Source: Adiantum capillus-veneris
Lineage: Eukaryota > Streptophyta > Polypodiopsida > Polypodiales > Pteridaceae
DNA: 64,000 nt
Direction of reading: 5' to 3'
Assembly (NCBI GenBank): GCA_014529385.2
Contig: CM043963.1
Location: 72,535,912 to 72,599,911, forward strand
Under the pieces are notes generated by a model. It ran no database searches. It had not been told where the DNA came from and saw nothing but the letters and a program-made list of their open reading frames with translations. Position 1 is the stretch's first letter. Every line of letters starts with the position of its first letter. Below, one piece after another: positions 39,434 through 51,889 of this stretch. The position numbers were made by a program, and so were the translations under genes.

Positions 39434-40483
39434 CTACATCAGGAATTGTGTTCTACTGGAGACTAATGGCATAGGTCTAGCTTTCCCGTTTTTGGTGTCT
39501 CTTTTGCATCTATACCATTTCTGTCTTCTAGGTTTCTGGTTAGGAAATTCAAAAAACTTTTCCTCCCCTCCTTTTATGAGTAGCTTAGCTCTCACATGTT
39601 CTTTTTCCGATCCCGAATCTTCTGAGGTAGCTGAATGTTCTTCTAGCTCATCTGTTGCATCGTGGTAGAGGTCTAAAAAGACTTGTTGAGCTTTCATTGA
39701 GTCTCTGGATTCCTCAATTTCATCTTCAACGTGGAGGGTTGAGATCATTTGGATGGGAATTATGGCATAGCCGTTCTCATTGCAATATTAAGTAGGTATA
39801 GACGTATTCACACATACATCCATGGTCACTAAAATTTGAGTCCACTCGAATGGCTCAAACAAATGCTCTGGAAAGGGTTCAGGTACATAGGCTTCGTCTG
39901 TGCAGTCGCTTTCTAGGATACATTCTTCTTGTCTTAAACTTCCATTTTTTGAAGCTCCACACATCCAAATAGGTATGTCTTTGTTTAACCAAGATGGAAG
40001 CTTAGTTTCAACCGAAGAGACTGAATCAAACTCTTGTATGGGTGTTTTCAAGACATCTCTATAAGTGTGATATTTTAGATTTACCCTTGTTATAGATCCC
40101 ATTTTCTTCAAGTACAGATAATTGTTTCCCCAATATTGAATAAGTTGTACCTGTCACATGAAAGGTCTTCCCAAAATGATTTCGTAGTTGAGTTTCTTCC
40201 CAAAGTCTACTATGGCAAAAGTGTGTTGACATTCAATTTCACAGGAATTAACTGTCACTTTCTCAAGCAGTCCTAAGGGTCTTTCAATGTGTCCATCAAC
40301 CAATTGCAATTTCATTCGCGTTTGTCTAATGGCTGGTTTTCCCCAAGATTCCCATACTACTTTTGTGGCTATGGCTATGCCTGCTCCACTATCCAGTATT
40401 GCCATGGTTTTGATGTTATTATATTTCACTGGAAGGGTGGTGTTTTCTTCTTCCCCTTCGTAGTATTCTCCGACTTTGTTCAT
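39434..40483 (-). pseudogene. Element 1 ordinary protease and PR-RT linker
   Basis: A retropepsin domain in the standard place between gag and RT: MAILDSGAGIAIAT, then YEIILGRPFM about 75 residues on. A stop follows, and the acidic linker frames below 40111 lead toward RT. Positions 40484-40888 hold only short broken frames of the same region. Confidence 0.85.
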
Positions 40484-40888
40484 TGGGACATATCAAATCT
40501 CTTTATTTTCCATTTCGCGTTTCAATTTTTCCAATTTTTTTGTGATTAGCCGCGTTATCCCCACCTTCTCTACGGTTTTCTGTAGATCATTCCATAAATA
40601 TGGTTTGAGTTTTACCAGTTCTCCCAAGGTAAGAGTGCATTGGATGGATGTAGACATGATTGAGTGAATGTTATCTACTTCTACGGTCTATTTTGCTCTT
40701 TTTACTTGAGTGGTCTTACACACTATGGATTCGTCTTTGTTATCTCCCAAGTAAGAGGGTAATGTTTTCAAGGTCAATGGTTTCGACATTCCTGAAGCTT
40801 CAGATCCGCAATCCCCATGCAAGGATTGTACGTCCACGTCCATATTAGGAGGTAGGTTGTCTAACCAAACTTCTTCTATAGGAGCTGA

Positions 40889-41540
40889 CTATAAAGTGAG
40901 GCTCCCATCATTGATCTCTCGAACCTTGTCCCATAAGTGTCCTGGATAGTCTTCCTCCACAAATGGAATTCCGTCTAAGGCATCTTCATTGTCCGGCACC
41001 ATAAGTTCTGGTTTTTTTGTTTCTAGGTGGGGTTCTACCACCACTTCAGATTTTTCTTTAGTTTCTCTTACCACAAGCTCTTCCGATTTTGCGATACTTT
41101 CAAGCTTGGATTTTTGTTTTTCTAGAATTTCTTGCGTGATTATTACCAAGTTTTGATAAGCTTCAAGCTTAGCTGCTTCCATGTCTGGAGAAGGATAATT
41201 TTTCCATTTGTTTTTCACATTTTGGCCTGCTTTAAGTCCTGCTTGGTAAGCTTCCAAGGCTGCATTAGTAGGCTCAAAGATTTTATCAACCAAAATTGAT
41301 CCTCCAGATTTCATTGTTGTTTCTTTAATTTTGCTTTCAGGTTCTTTCACCTTTTCCTGGAATAGCTGTTTTGCTTTCTCCTCGATTTCAACTCGTTGTT
41401 TTTGTTTCCTCATCTCATACCTTTTGCTTCTTCTTCTTTTGGTCTTTTGAGATGCAGCTTTTGTATTCTCCAAATCATCTGAGGAGTTATGTTTCTTTTT
41501 CTTAGTCTGAGATCTAGTGATCACCTTGATTGGAACAATC
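40889..41540 (-). pseudogene. Element 1 gag-protease linker
   Basis: A charged, helix-rich region beginning at the non-coding LTR insertion (VITRSQTKKKKHNS) with a possible basic nuclear-localisation patch (KTKRRRSKRYEMRKQKQR) and ending at a stop near 40889. With the insertion and one GGTTC copy ignored, its frame is continuous with the gag zinc-knuckle tail at 46664. No catalytic motif was seen. Confidence 0.75.
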
Positions 41541-41545
41541 GGTTC

Positions 41546-42013
41546 TGCTACAGACGGGAGCGTAGAGAGCCATGCAAGATACGCAAAATAGCACATAGCC
41601 AGACATAAACGACTAAAGCTGCATACCTCGAATCACACGGCGCATAATCCACGTTGTACATGAGCAGAGAGAGAAAGAGAGCGTGATAGAACAAGAGAGC
41701 AGGTGCATGCGCACCTCCTAGAGCGGAGTGCTACGCCGGCACGGCGAGAGAGAAGAGGGGAGAGGGGAGAAGAAGTACACAGACACTGGGTGCAATCTCC
41801 CCTCGTGAAAGAGTGACCATTTCCCTCTTGCACGTATTTTATTTATAGATTCTTGAATGGTCAAAGTGAGTACAAACTGGCCAAAGCTCATAAAGAGCAC
41901 TTGAATAATAAAATGTACATAAAATATGATATTCTTTTGCAATAGCTTAGCTTGATCAAGCCTTTTCCACCTGTTACAGCTGCAATAAATAATAAGATAT
42001 CAATTCCATAACA
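41546..42013 (-). repeat. LARD 3' LTR
   Basis: 468 bp from TGCTACAGACGGGAGCG to TTCCATAACA. Its inner edge is followed by GACCTCTCTGTTGG, a weak purine tract on the minus strand. Confidence 0.95.
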
Positions 42014-42448
42014 GACCTCTCTGTTGGAAAGCAACTGTCCTCAGTTGACGAAGATAAAAATCTGCAAACAATACTTGTCAAATACAGTGATTAGTATGTT
42101 GTGTCAAAAACATCACATAATAAAAGAGAAATTTATGAAACTAAACAACATTAGCTTATGCCTGCTATCATCCACATACTACCTATTCTAGTGTCCCATA
42201 CCACTAGAATAAGCAGTATATGTCATACCTTGATGAATCGGGATATCATTGGTCACACTCATCATAATCAATTCTCATAATGTCAAGTCTCATCATATAA
42301 ACATTGCTAAATAATCACCAGGTACCAAATCCCAATCCAATTTCAATTCCACAATATAAATACAAATCCAAATCACTTTTCATTTTGTACCTGGGTAACA
42401 AAATCGTACCAGTTACAGTGGTGGCCAGCCACTGCAGCATGATTTTGT

Positions 42449-42680
42449 GATTGGTGTTGCCTCATCCGACGAGTCTACACCAATAAAGCGTGCTGCCTAA
42501 ATCGGTGAATCTGCACTAATGCTGCCTAAATCGGCGGATCTACATTTACCATTGTGAATCTGCAATTTGTCAATCTGCTGCCTAAATCGATAGATCTATA
42601 TAGACAACTGGTGTTGCCTAAATCGGCAAAATCTACACCAGGATGAGCATTGGAACACTGCCTAAATCAGTGAATCTGTG
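42449..42680 (+). repeat. Short degenerate motif array inside the LARD
   Basis: About six irregularly spaced copies of a TGCCTAAATCGG(N)GAATCT-type motif (42453, 42494, 42523, 42578, 42615 and 42659). The surrounding interior (42014-46177) contains no gene. It also holds a poly-T of 21 at 45618-45638 and a (GA)n at about 45339-45376. Confidence 0.7.
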
Positions 42681-45341
42681 TGCATGTGACCAATGGACTA
42701 GACAAGACATGAAAAAAAAAAGAGAAAACATTTACTTCCTGTGTGACACCACATTGGAGTCTAGTTGAGTAGCAGAGTACTTACAAATTGTTATACATGG
42801 GCGGAAGCACCTCAGCTCATGTGAGTAGTTGTGTGATTTTTGTAAATCATTAGACTCTGGATGATGTACTGCATCTGAAAATATGTACCAGTTTGTGCGT
42901 GGGGAGAGAGGTACAAGGAGGAGACAATTGTAACTAGCAAACTGACACCAAAGTACAATTAACAGATCCAAAATAGTCATGAACTTGCAATGACGAGTAC
43001 AAAAGGGATTAGTGTACAACTAAGGCAAATGTGAGACAATCGAGCGAAAGAAAATTTTGCAGGTCTAATTTAATAGCATAGATCAACTAGTGCCACTAAC
43101 CAAAAATGCAAGATCAAAGCTGCGAGTTGTTGCAGTTGGCCAAAGTAAAAGATGTAAGTAGGACATTCTGCTAGACTCATTATATGAATCGGACAACGTG
43201 ATAGAAAAGAAAAAATTACGTTGACTACTTACCGAGGTCGACTATGATTAGCATTTGAAATTGTGTGTGTGGGGGGGGGTTTTTCTTTTTTTCTTCTTCT
43301 TTTGTTTTTGCTTAGATTGTGTAAAGATGATGTAGCCCTATCTTGTATAAAAGTGTTAGTATACTCAGTCGAATAAGCATTAATTGTATGTTTATAATGA
43401 ACTTGAAAATAAAGCAGTGTTCATTAGGGTTTGCGTAGCTCTTCAGAATGAAACAAATAGGGAAAATAAGGAAACAATTAAATGTGAAAATGGTGAGCAA
43501 AATCATGTGGGTCAAAACTGGTTAGACAGATAGTGATATTGCCCTAAAAGTGTATGCAAATAATTTAGATATCAAAATGTTGTTTAGTTTTGACATTGGA
43601 TAGGGTTGTTTCGTGATGTTGCAGACTCAAGGTCTTCAAGTACCTTTGAGGTGAACCAACAAAAATATTTATGTATTTGAAATGCTACCCTCCATGAACA
43701 TAATCAAGCATATAATCTTCACATAGTAAAGGAACCCTACGATCTTGAAATATCCACCGGTTGTCGCAGTCTTGATCTCAACAACACGGGTTCTTTGAAA
43801 ATGAGTCCTAGCTTGTTGTAGAACAACTTGACATGATGACACTAAAAAGAGTATTGCACTTGCTTAAGCTCGCTATTCTTGGGCACTACCATTGTTGCAC
43901 GAGGTAGCCTTGAGAGCCGCCGCAGTACACGAATCAACATGTGACCCTATAAGCTCTTGTTCACAAACGTATTGATGGGGCTTCTGCATGTGCAATCTGC
44001 TCTACCTTAACCTTTTGTTTCCTTGAATCACTTCCCACCTTAAACAATGTTGTGCGCTTGTTTCCAAATTTTGGCTATGGGGTCCCTTCAACAGTCGTGT
44101 ATATTGGTTTAGTATCAACAGCCTAATCCTCAACAGCATCAGTAGCCTGATCCTTCGTAGTAAGGTGGGATGCATCACATACCAATTTCTTACCCTATAT
44201 GACAATTGGGGTAGGTAAAGTTGTGTAGATTGTTGAGAGTTTGAGTGGTGCAGTCATTTGTTCCGTCACGGAGTGCAGAGATGAGGGAAGCAGAAATAAT
44301 CACAAGGGCTTACTCATTGCAGATTGTAGAGACCAAGGCTACCATCTGCCCTAGCTTGTCCCAAGATGGGACGGATGGGAAAGGAGGAACGGGGGTCTAC
44401 ATTTAATATTGGAGATGCCACAAGTCTATAACATGTTCATCTGATAGAGGTCGACATTATTGCCACAATCAAGAAAGGTAAAGAGAGAGAGCGTTCCTCA
44501 GCACCAAGGGGCCTCTTCTACTGACACTTCTTGCAAGGTGCGCGATTCCTCGAGTTCCTCCCTTTTGATGCGTGCGCGAACTATCCTTCTTCCTCGCCTT
44601 CTCTTCTTGTGCTCCCTCCTATCTAGATGACGTGCTTCTTACTCCCCTGCTACAAGTATGCACGGCCATACACACACCGAGAGGATGCTGCCGATTATTA
44701 CAAGGCCTTAATGGAAGCACCTGAAATTTTTGCAATTATCGCCTGTGAAGTGTCTACGTTGACACAGAAGAAGATCGAAAGCTCGACAAGGATGGCTATG
44801 GCAAAAGCTGCACACACACACACAGAGCATGCATGCATGCCCGAACGAAAGGGAGAGGAAAATGAAGGGGTGGCAGTTGTAGTGTGCGTGTGTGTGGGTT
44901 GGCAAAGATGTGTTGTAGACAATAGGTGGTTGGCGAGTGTGGGAAAGAGAGAAAGAGTGGTGGATATGCTTGTCGATTTCCAGTGGCTGGTTGCATGGTA
45001 ACGAATGACAAAATGTGTGGGCGATGTCACTTGTAAATGAGAGGGAGAGAGAGTATTCAATGGTGGTTGGAGTAGGGGTGTGTCCTCGTGTACTGCAGCA
45101 ATGAGGGGCAGAGAGAGAAAGAAAGTGGTCGATCTTGGTGTGCGCCAGTGGTTGGCAGAAGGAGAGAGAACCGCTACAGGTGGCTGGTGTATGGTAGTTA
45201 TAGTAGCGCGGGGGGGAATTGATTGGTTGAGAGTGCAGTGCAGCATGACCAACTGCCGATAAGTGGAATCAAAAAGGGGCTAGGTAGGCTACGAAACTGA
45301 TCCCTCGAGTACTGCCAATGATGGCGGGTAGAGTAAGGGGG

Positions 45342-45386
<45 letters not shown>

Positions 45387-46177
45387 ACAAAGAATCTTCA
45401 TGGCATGCAGCACATTTGCGCAAGAGAGAGAAGTCATGTTGCTGGCACGTCAGTCATTGTTGGAGCGTCTTTCCGTGTGTGCGTCTTGACGTCATGTGAT
45501 GATGGCGTCGCTAGAAATCCAGCTCAGCTATTGCTTGAGGCTCAAGTCATTGATGTTGAAAGTGGCAAAGGCCTCACGAGCAGGGGTGCGGGACTCTAAC
45601 TCTGCAACAGAGAGAAGTTTTTTTTTTTTTTTTTTTTTGGTTAACCTTTGGAATCTCTTGGGCTTGCGTCCCACCCATATCCTCTTGCTTATGGTACTTC
45701 GAGTTACCAAGGTCGTTGTGGGTGATTATTGAGGAGGGGTCGCTTGAGGGTACTCCATGCTATCATAGCTTTTCTCCTATGATCGTCCATGATTCTCAGA
45801 GGAATCTCGAATGTCTTTTGAAATTGCATCCCAAACAACGAAATTTTTCCATGATGCAAAACAAAACGCTTCTTGTCTATACCTTTTGTTTTATAATCAA
45901 GCTATGCTATGAGTTGTCCCACTACTTCTTTCCTCACAAGGTCTTCTTACTCGATCCACCCTAATCTACACGAACTAAATTCTAATGTTTTGTTCACTTA
46001 CTATCATGCAGATCTTTCACTATTCTACTCTATGAAAAGATGAACACATAATTCAGTCAAGATTTATGTACAAAGATAGATCATAAGAATAAAAACTAAA
46101 CGATATTAAAAAAAGGGAACTTAGCTCTGCTATATTGATTATCCTTAATTAAGCTCTCCATAATTGTGATTGTACTA

Positions 46178-46189
46178 GCTCTGATACCA
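46178..46189 (-). promoter_or_regulatory. LARD primer-binding site
   Basis: Minus strand TGGTATCAGAGC, one base inside the 5' LTR. Confidence 0.93.
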
Positions 46190-46190
46190 C

Positions 46191-46658
46191 TGCTACAGAC
46201 GGGAGCGTAGAGAGCCCTGCAAGATACGCAAAATAGCACATAGCCAGACATAAACGACTAAATCTTCATACCTCGAATCACACGATGCATAATCCACGTT
46301 GTACACGAGCAGAGAGAGAAAGAGAGCGTGATAGAACGAGAGAGCACGTGCATGCGCACCTCCTAGAGCGGAGTGCTACGCCGGCACGGCGAGAGAGAAG
46401 AGGGGAGAGGGGAGAAGAAGTACACAGACACTGGGTGCAATCTCCCCCCGTGCAAGAGTGACCATTTCCCTCTTGCACATATTTCATTTATAGATTCTTG
46501 AATGGTCAAAGTGAGTACAAACTGGCCAAAGCTCATAAAGAGCACTTGAACAATAAAATGTACATAATATATGATATCCTTTTGCAATAGCTTAGCTCGA
46601 TCAAGCCTTTTCCACCTGTCACAGCTGCAATAAATAATAAGATATCAATTCCATAACA
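46191..46658 (-). repeat. LARD 5' LTR
   Basis: 468 bp, the same length as the 3' LTR. Most of the differences from it are transitions. Confidence 0.95.
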
Positions 46659-46663
46659 GGTTC

Positions 46664-49031
46664 ACTCTCAGATGAGCTACTAGGTATCACTTGGACTACG
46701 TTGACTATCGTTTTACCCTTGTTTAAAGGATTTTTTGGACAATCTTCTGGGAAGTGTCCTCTCTTTTTGCAACATTGTATGCAATAAGATTTAATTGGTT
46801 TGAGGTTTTTGTCAGGCTCTAGGCATTCATTCTTGCAATGATCATCTGCACCACAGTTATGACAGTTTTCTATTCTTGGCTTAATCATGGGTCTTACCAT
46901 GGGAGGTCTCACACCTTGATTAGCTACGTAATACATTGATGCGAGCTCTGGTGGAGCATAAGTCACAGGTTCCTCCATTGGTGGTGGATGTGAATTATAC
47001 CAATCTCCCTCTACCATTACTGTAGATGGACTAGGCTCAGCATAAGGTGTAAGAGGCACAAGTGCTTGTTCATCTATAACTCCCCCTGGGTGCATGTACT
47101 TTACAGGCACTGCATTATGTCTTGGGTACGGAGGTTGTTGACCCAACAGGGGTTGAGGTCTTTCCATACCCATTGGTGGTGTTTGAGCTTGGGCCATATT
47201 AGGTTGATATCTGTACATGGGTTGTCCTTGCGGCCTCATAGGAACATACTGAACATTCTCATCATACTTTGGTCTGAAGTAGCACTCGTGGGTCTCATGG
47301 TTGGTCCATTTACCCTCAATTGTACACCATTTTTGTGGTCTAATAGGTTGTCTCTGTTGAAATATCCCTTGTCCTGGTCCTCTCATAGGTGATTTTTGCA
47401 TGTTGTCATCATATCGTTCATCCTTTTGAGCATGTCTTCTATGGCTGAAAGTGGTGTTGCAGCAGCCGTTCCTACTTGTGCAGGTTTGGTGGATGTTGTT
47501 TTCTCACTTTGGTTATCCTTAGGGACATCTTCTGTATTGAAAATATCACAATTATTTCCTAAGTCGATAGCATCTGACACACACTCTTCTAAGGTTGTAT
47601 GCTTCTTGCTATAAAGTATAGCATGAAGTTCTTTGTTTAGCAGTCCCTCTAGAAACAAAGATACTAGTCGTTCTTCTGCAAGTATCTCTAGCTATGGGCA
47701 TCTACCAATGTATTGTTTCATTCAAGTTGCACAATCCCTAACAAACTCACCATGTTTCTGTTTAAAGCTGTAGATTTGAGCTACCGTATTGTGTTTGATC
47801 CCCATTTTGGAACAAGCAGCTACAAATCCTTGAGCTAATGTGTTCAAATCCATGATTGACCTTGGTGAAATGTTTTGGAACCATGTCAATGCTTTTCCTT
47901 CTAAGGTCATTCTAAACCCCTCGAATTGAGTATTAAAATCGAATATACGCTCTGCTCTTAGCACTTGCTTAAAGCTTGCTAAGTGGTCATATGGATCCCC
48001 TGATCCACTATATTTTTTGACCCATTTCTAAAAACCAGCTAGTCTGACGCGTCTGTTTGGTTCAACTCCCGGTCTCCTGGCAGTTGGTCCTGTTTTGAGT
48101 CCTTCAAACCAGTCTATTGGAAATAATGACTCATGTAGCCCTGAACTGGCCTTAGTGTCACCCAATTTTCTGCGTGATGAGGTGGTTTCTGGTTTCTTCA
48201 CATTACTCTCAGAAGATCTCTCACGGTGTTCGTCTCTTGGAATGGTTTCTGGTCCTTGGCCCAATATCCAATCTCTTATGGAATACCCTTGGTATTTGGT
48301 TTGTTCCACCTCCTCAGGAGTCATCATAACAAAGTTGTTGTTATAAAAATCCCTATACAAGTAGGTTGGTAGATCTGATGATCTCTTATCCTTGATCTTG
48401 AAGATGTAGATGATCTTCATGGCCGTTAGTTGTCCTGGTTTGGCATGCGAAGTCCATAGAAGATCTTTTATGTTTCTATCTTCCCAACAATAGACTCCGA
48501 TCCTAGGATTATCAGTACTAAACCGTTTCAAAGGCTTCAAATCTACTTGATCGTATCTCTCAAATTCTAAGGTTGGTGGTCCTTCTTTTGCTGACATATC
48601 TGGGATTATGGTGTTTACTTCTAACCCCCATTTGTCTACCACATCAGGGTTTTCGACTTGTACATACTGAGTTCTGTTTCTGTCCATGTACATTTTTCCT
48701 TGTTTGTTTGCCCTAATCTCTTCCTCGAACTTGATACCATGGTCATTAATGCGAATAGCATACTCCTCATTAGGGTCCAAGTAAATCTGGGCTCCATGGC
48801 GATTAGTTTTATAAAATGAAAGTATATGCTTATAACGCATTGTCGTTCCGGTTTCGGAGTGAGTTGAGTAAGAAGCATTTCAGATGTTGAGTCTGAGAAA
48901 GTGTCTGAGACTTCTTTAGGGATAGTGTGCAAGGAATGTCTTTGATTCACGCTTTCTTCAGCGGATACTCTATTGGAGGTTTCTCCGAATATGCCTTGAT
49001 TTCCTAGTACACGACCAGATCTAAGGTTCAT
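46664..49031 (-). pseudogene. Element 1 gag, broken by a nested element
   Basis: Starts MNLRSGRVLGNQG, frameshifts near 48.84 kb into a 270-codon frame (MRYKHILSFYKTNRHGAQIY onward) and stops at 48028. The same frame then continues through a stop into the Retrotrans_gag core (FEGFRMTLEGKALTWFQNI, 47964-47722). The tail is Pro/Gln-rich with two Cys-rich knuckles (CHNCGADDHCKNEC and CIQCCKKRGHFPEDC). The LARD cuts the frame just after SSSSESEP. The N-terminal 270-codon region is not typical gag, and I do not know its role. Confidence 0.85.
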
Positions 49032-50965
49032 AAAGATTGGTGAAGCCCTGGATAGAGTACTTACCTTTGGATTGACTCATAGTCAATCTCCACTTCACTT
49101 GATTGTAACTTCTGTCAAATTGCCGATTCCTCGTCTGCAACCCAATTCCTGTACAATTTTGATCAAGTTAGCTAGTTTTTCTATAAAGACATTAGAGTTT
49201 TGGCTAACTCTCGTGATTGGTCAATGTGTATCACTTCAAATCAAGCTATGGGAATCAAACTGACTTACAGATTCGTCTTTGGCAAAAAAATCAAAGGTTT
49301 AATCTGCAACCTGGGAACTGACTGAACAGGTACCAATTTGGATCGGATTGAACCCAAAATTGCCCAGTGGCTTTGTATTATGTTGTTCTAACATTGTACT
49401 AGTTCAAAAGTCAAAATTGGTGTCTGTAGGTAGCACTAGTAAATTTTTTGTTACTTTTTGCTTGGTTTGGCAAGTATAAACTCTGTTGAAGTCCCTGGAC
49501 AAGTTTCAACAAGTTTGGACAAAATCTATTCAAGTTTATCAATTGTTTCATGTTCGTAGACTTTGATTCTAAGAATCTGGCTTAGGTCTCACTTTTGTGG
49601 TTCAAATTTCACCAAAATTGATTTGTGGGGTCCACTTGATATGCTTGACCTTGTGGTATACTCAAATGTGCAAAATTTCCAAGTTTTGAAGCAAGTGTAA
49701 ATAATCGCGATTATTTACTCCAGCTAAATTTTTGCAAATTTTTATCCCAAATTTGACACAGATCTTTTAAGCACCTCAAGTTAAGGTCCCTAGCCAAGTT
49801 TCAACAAGTTTGGACTATTTTTGGTCAAATGGTCATCAGTCGCAAACTAACTTTGCAAATTTGGTCACAATTTTCAATCCAGTGATCCAAATCTTAACAA
49901 ATTTGGTTTGTGGGCTTATTACAACATGGTAAAGCTAGTGGTATGCCAACTTGGTCAAAAAATTTGAAAAATGGGGCAGTAGTTAATAATCGCGATTATT
50001 TACTACTGGCAACTTTTTGCATCTTTTTGGTCAACTGAGCATATACACTTGTTTATCATATCAATACAAGCCTATGAATCAAATATCATCAAGTTTGGAC
50101 AATTTTTTTCTAAATTTACCCGCAAGTTTCAAAAACTCAGTACAAACTTTAGTTTTTACCTAGTTTTTTGCCACTTTGGTGATCCAAATCTTTTGGGCCT
50201 TTACAAAAGTTGTTTGGTACACATGCAATGAGTCAATGGTATGAACCTTGGTCAAATCTGGGCTAAAAGTTAATAATTGCGATTATTAACTTCAGGCTTG
50301 AAATAAACACTTTTTTGTAATTTTTTCAAAGACAGTCTTTACATGAGCTATTTTAAGCCTATGAATCAAGTCAAAACTTACTTTGTCCTAAAATGTCAAG
50401 AAAATGTAAATAATGTGAGTTTTGGCCAACTCTTGAAATTTTTACCTCTAAGTGTCCTTGAGCTTACCAATTGATTCAGACAACTTTTATGCTTACTCTC
50501 TAGTCGGATTGAGTGGTTTCTAGTCTTTTCGTTCTATTTTTAGCCATAGACCTGAAATTTTGCAACTTCAAAGAATACTCACACTTGATTCTTTCAGAGA
50601 GAGCAATGTTCTGAAATCCACCTCGGATCCTACTTACCCTACTCCTAAATTCTCATGCAATGGGGTTGTGAAAAGTGTCCACAAACACTCATTTTCTTGT
50701 CTTTTATGTTTTTTATGAGCATTGATCTTAAGACTTGTCTCGTCTACCAATCATCCTCAAAATCCTAATCTATTTCTACAATCGTACAATCCTAAAGGCA
50801 GTCAACAAGTATGATTCCTTCCAAGCTAACTCTACACAGCAAAAGACGACAATCTTAGGCTATGCGATTTCTAAAAGAAAGTTTTGGACTCTAGGCGATC
50901 CTAGAGGAAGTTATTGGACAACTTCACAAAACGCTCGTGTTTTTCCCTAGTTTAAGTCTCTTCGA
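49032..50965. other. Element 1 leader built of diverged ~285-bp monomers
   Basis: About 1.9 kb of non-coding sequence between primer site and gag. Phrases such as TTTCAACAAGTTTGGAC recur about 290 bp apart (near 49505 and 49798), so the leader looks like a decayed tandem array. It carries the palindromes listed separately. Confidence 0.7.
49697..50290. promoter_or_regulatory. CGCG palindrome array in element 1 leader
   Basis: Three 22-bp sites on the half-site GTAAATAATCG: 49697-49718 (perfect), 49982-50003 (one mismatch) and 50269-50290 (diverged, TGCG core), spaced 285 and 287 bp. A half-site (GTAAATAATG) follows at about 50405. Confidence 0.9.
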
Positions 50966-50983
50966 TCTCCGACAGCAGCGCCA
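50966..50983 (-). promoter_or_regulatory. Element 1 primer-binding site
   Basis: Minus strand TGGCGCTGCTGTCGGAGA, two bases from the LTR. This is a mutated form of the TGGCGCC(G/A)(C/T)TGCCGGGGA type used by many plant Ty3 elements (often assigned to tRNA-Asp). Confidence 0.82.
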
Positions 50984-50985
50984 AA

Positions 50986-51889
50986 TGTGGGACGCATGTT
51001 TAACCTCACCATCCTATCTTATTGCAGTATTAGTGAGAACCACGATTAAATTGTCAATCCATGGGATGAATCTGACTCGACTAGTGCATAGAGGCTACAA
51101 GAGATTGTCGATCTCTCGGAAAACAACTAACAACTCGCATCTAACTCAAGCTACACTCAAGTGACTGAAATCACCAAAAGCCAATCGCTCATCGACAAAC
51201 AAATCACATCCGATACAGCATTAAATGACATCCAAACGTAATGAAATTTTTAGGGCATGTTTATAAGACCTAAGCACACATGCTTATGGTTTCAAACCCC
51301 ACTTTAGGTCAAGTTCCAAAGTCACGATTATTAATAGCAGTGGATTTTTGACCTAGTCGTTTTCGACCCAGAATGCATCTAAATGCTTAGCAATGATGCC
51401 CCAATACCCCGCCTATGCTTGGTTTTTGATTTGAAAGTCTAAATTCCTAGTTATGATGAAATTAGGCAAAAACTGCGAATTACTATGATGTGTTTACGTC
51501 AATGCATAGAGCTCTTACCTGCGGTTGCAATGCAACAAACATGACTACAATGTGACAATCGGGGAGAGAGTAGGAAGCGTGAGAAGCAGAGGAGTGAGCG
51601 CCGTTAGCTCACGCTGCGTTTCTATTATCCAAAAACTTGAAAATAACTTACAAAAATTGGCTTTTATACCTTAGCCAAGGTTTTTGGTGGTTCAAACTAA
51701 TAATCCGAGAGTTCTACCAATGATGGGTAATGACAGGCTGATACAATCTGAAAGCTTGTAGCCCTGGCTCATCAATTAGAGAGTTTATCCGAGAAAATAG
51801 GAGTTACGATATTCTCGATTTATCAAAATAATAAGTGTTTTACAATGAGAACTCTGAAAAATGGTATCCGTGTTAGCTTGCTGCTAACA
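50986..51889 (-). repeat. Element 1 5' LTR
   Basis: 904 bp. The TATA-like GGTATAAAAGCC on the minus strand near 51660-51671 would be the element promoter. Confidence 0.93.

Larger units (their letters stand above)
41546..46658 (-). mobile_element. Non-coding LTR element (LARD-like) inserted in element 1 gag
   Basis: 5113 bp between GGTTC duplications (41541-41545 and 46659-46663), with TG...CA LTRs of 468 bp each and about 17 differences (about 96% identity). A tRNA-Met primer site lies on the minus strand at 46178-46189. The 4.2-kb interior has no gag, RT, integrase or RNase H motif in any frame. The longest frames (184 codons at 44698-45252, 124 at 44627-45001) are low-complexity. The element must have moved with proteins from another element. 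Confidence 0.93.
17496..51889 (-). mobile_element. Element 1: giant Ty3/gypsy LTR retrotransposon with nested insertions
   Basis: The ends are TG...CA LTRs of 920 and 904 bp, roughly 93% identical by eye, and TAGAG flanks the element on both sides (17491-17495 and 51890-51894). Coding is on the minus strand in the order leader, gag, linker, protease, RT, RNase H, duplicated HHCC module, integrase, second protease-like domain, spacer, extra ORF, polypurine tract, LTR. The span is 34.4 kb. Removing a 12.1-kb and a 5.1-kb nested insertion with their target duplications leaves about 17.2 kb. All ORFs are broken, so the copy is inactive. The primer site and integrase type suggest the non-chromodomain (Athila/Tat-like) side of Ty3/gypsy. 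That placement needs a tree. Confidence 0.92.

Noticed and set aside
44627-45252. 184- and 124-codon overlapping frames inside the non-coding LTR element
   Set aside because: Low-complexity Ser/Thr/Pro/His composition, opposite strands over the same bases, no motif and no primer-to-gag arrangement.
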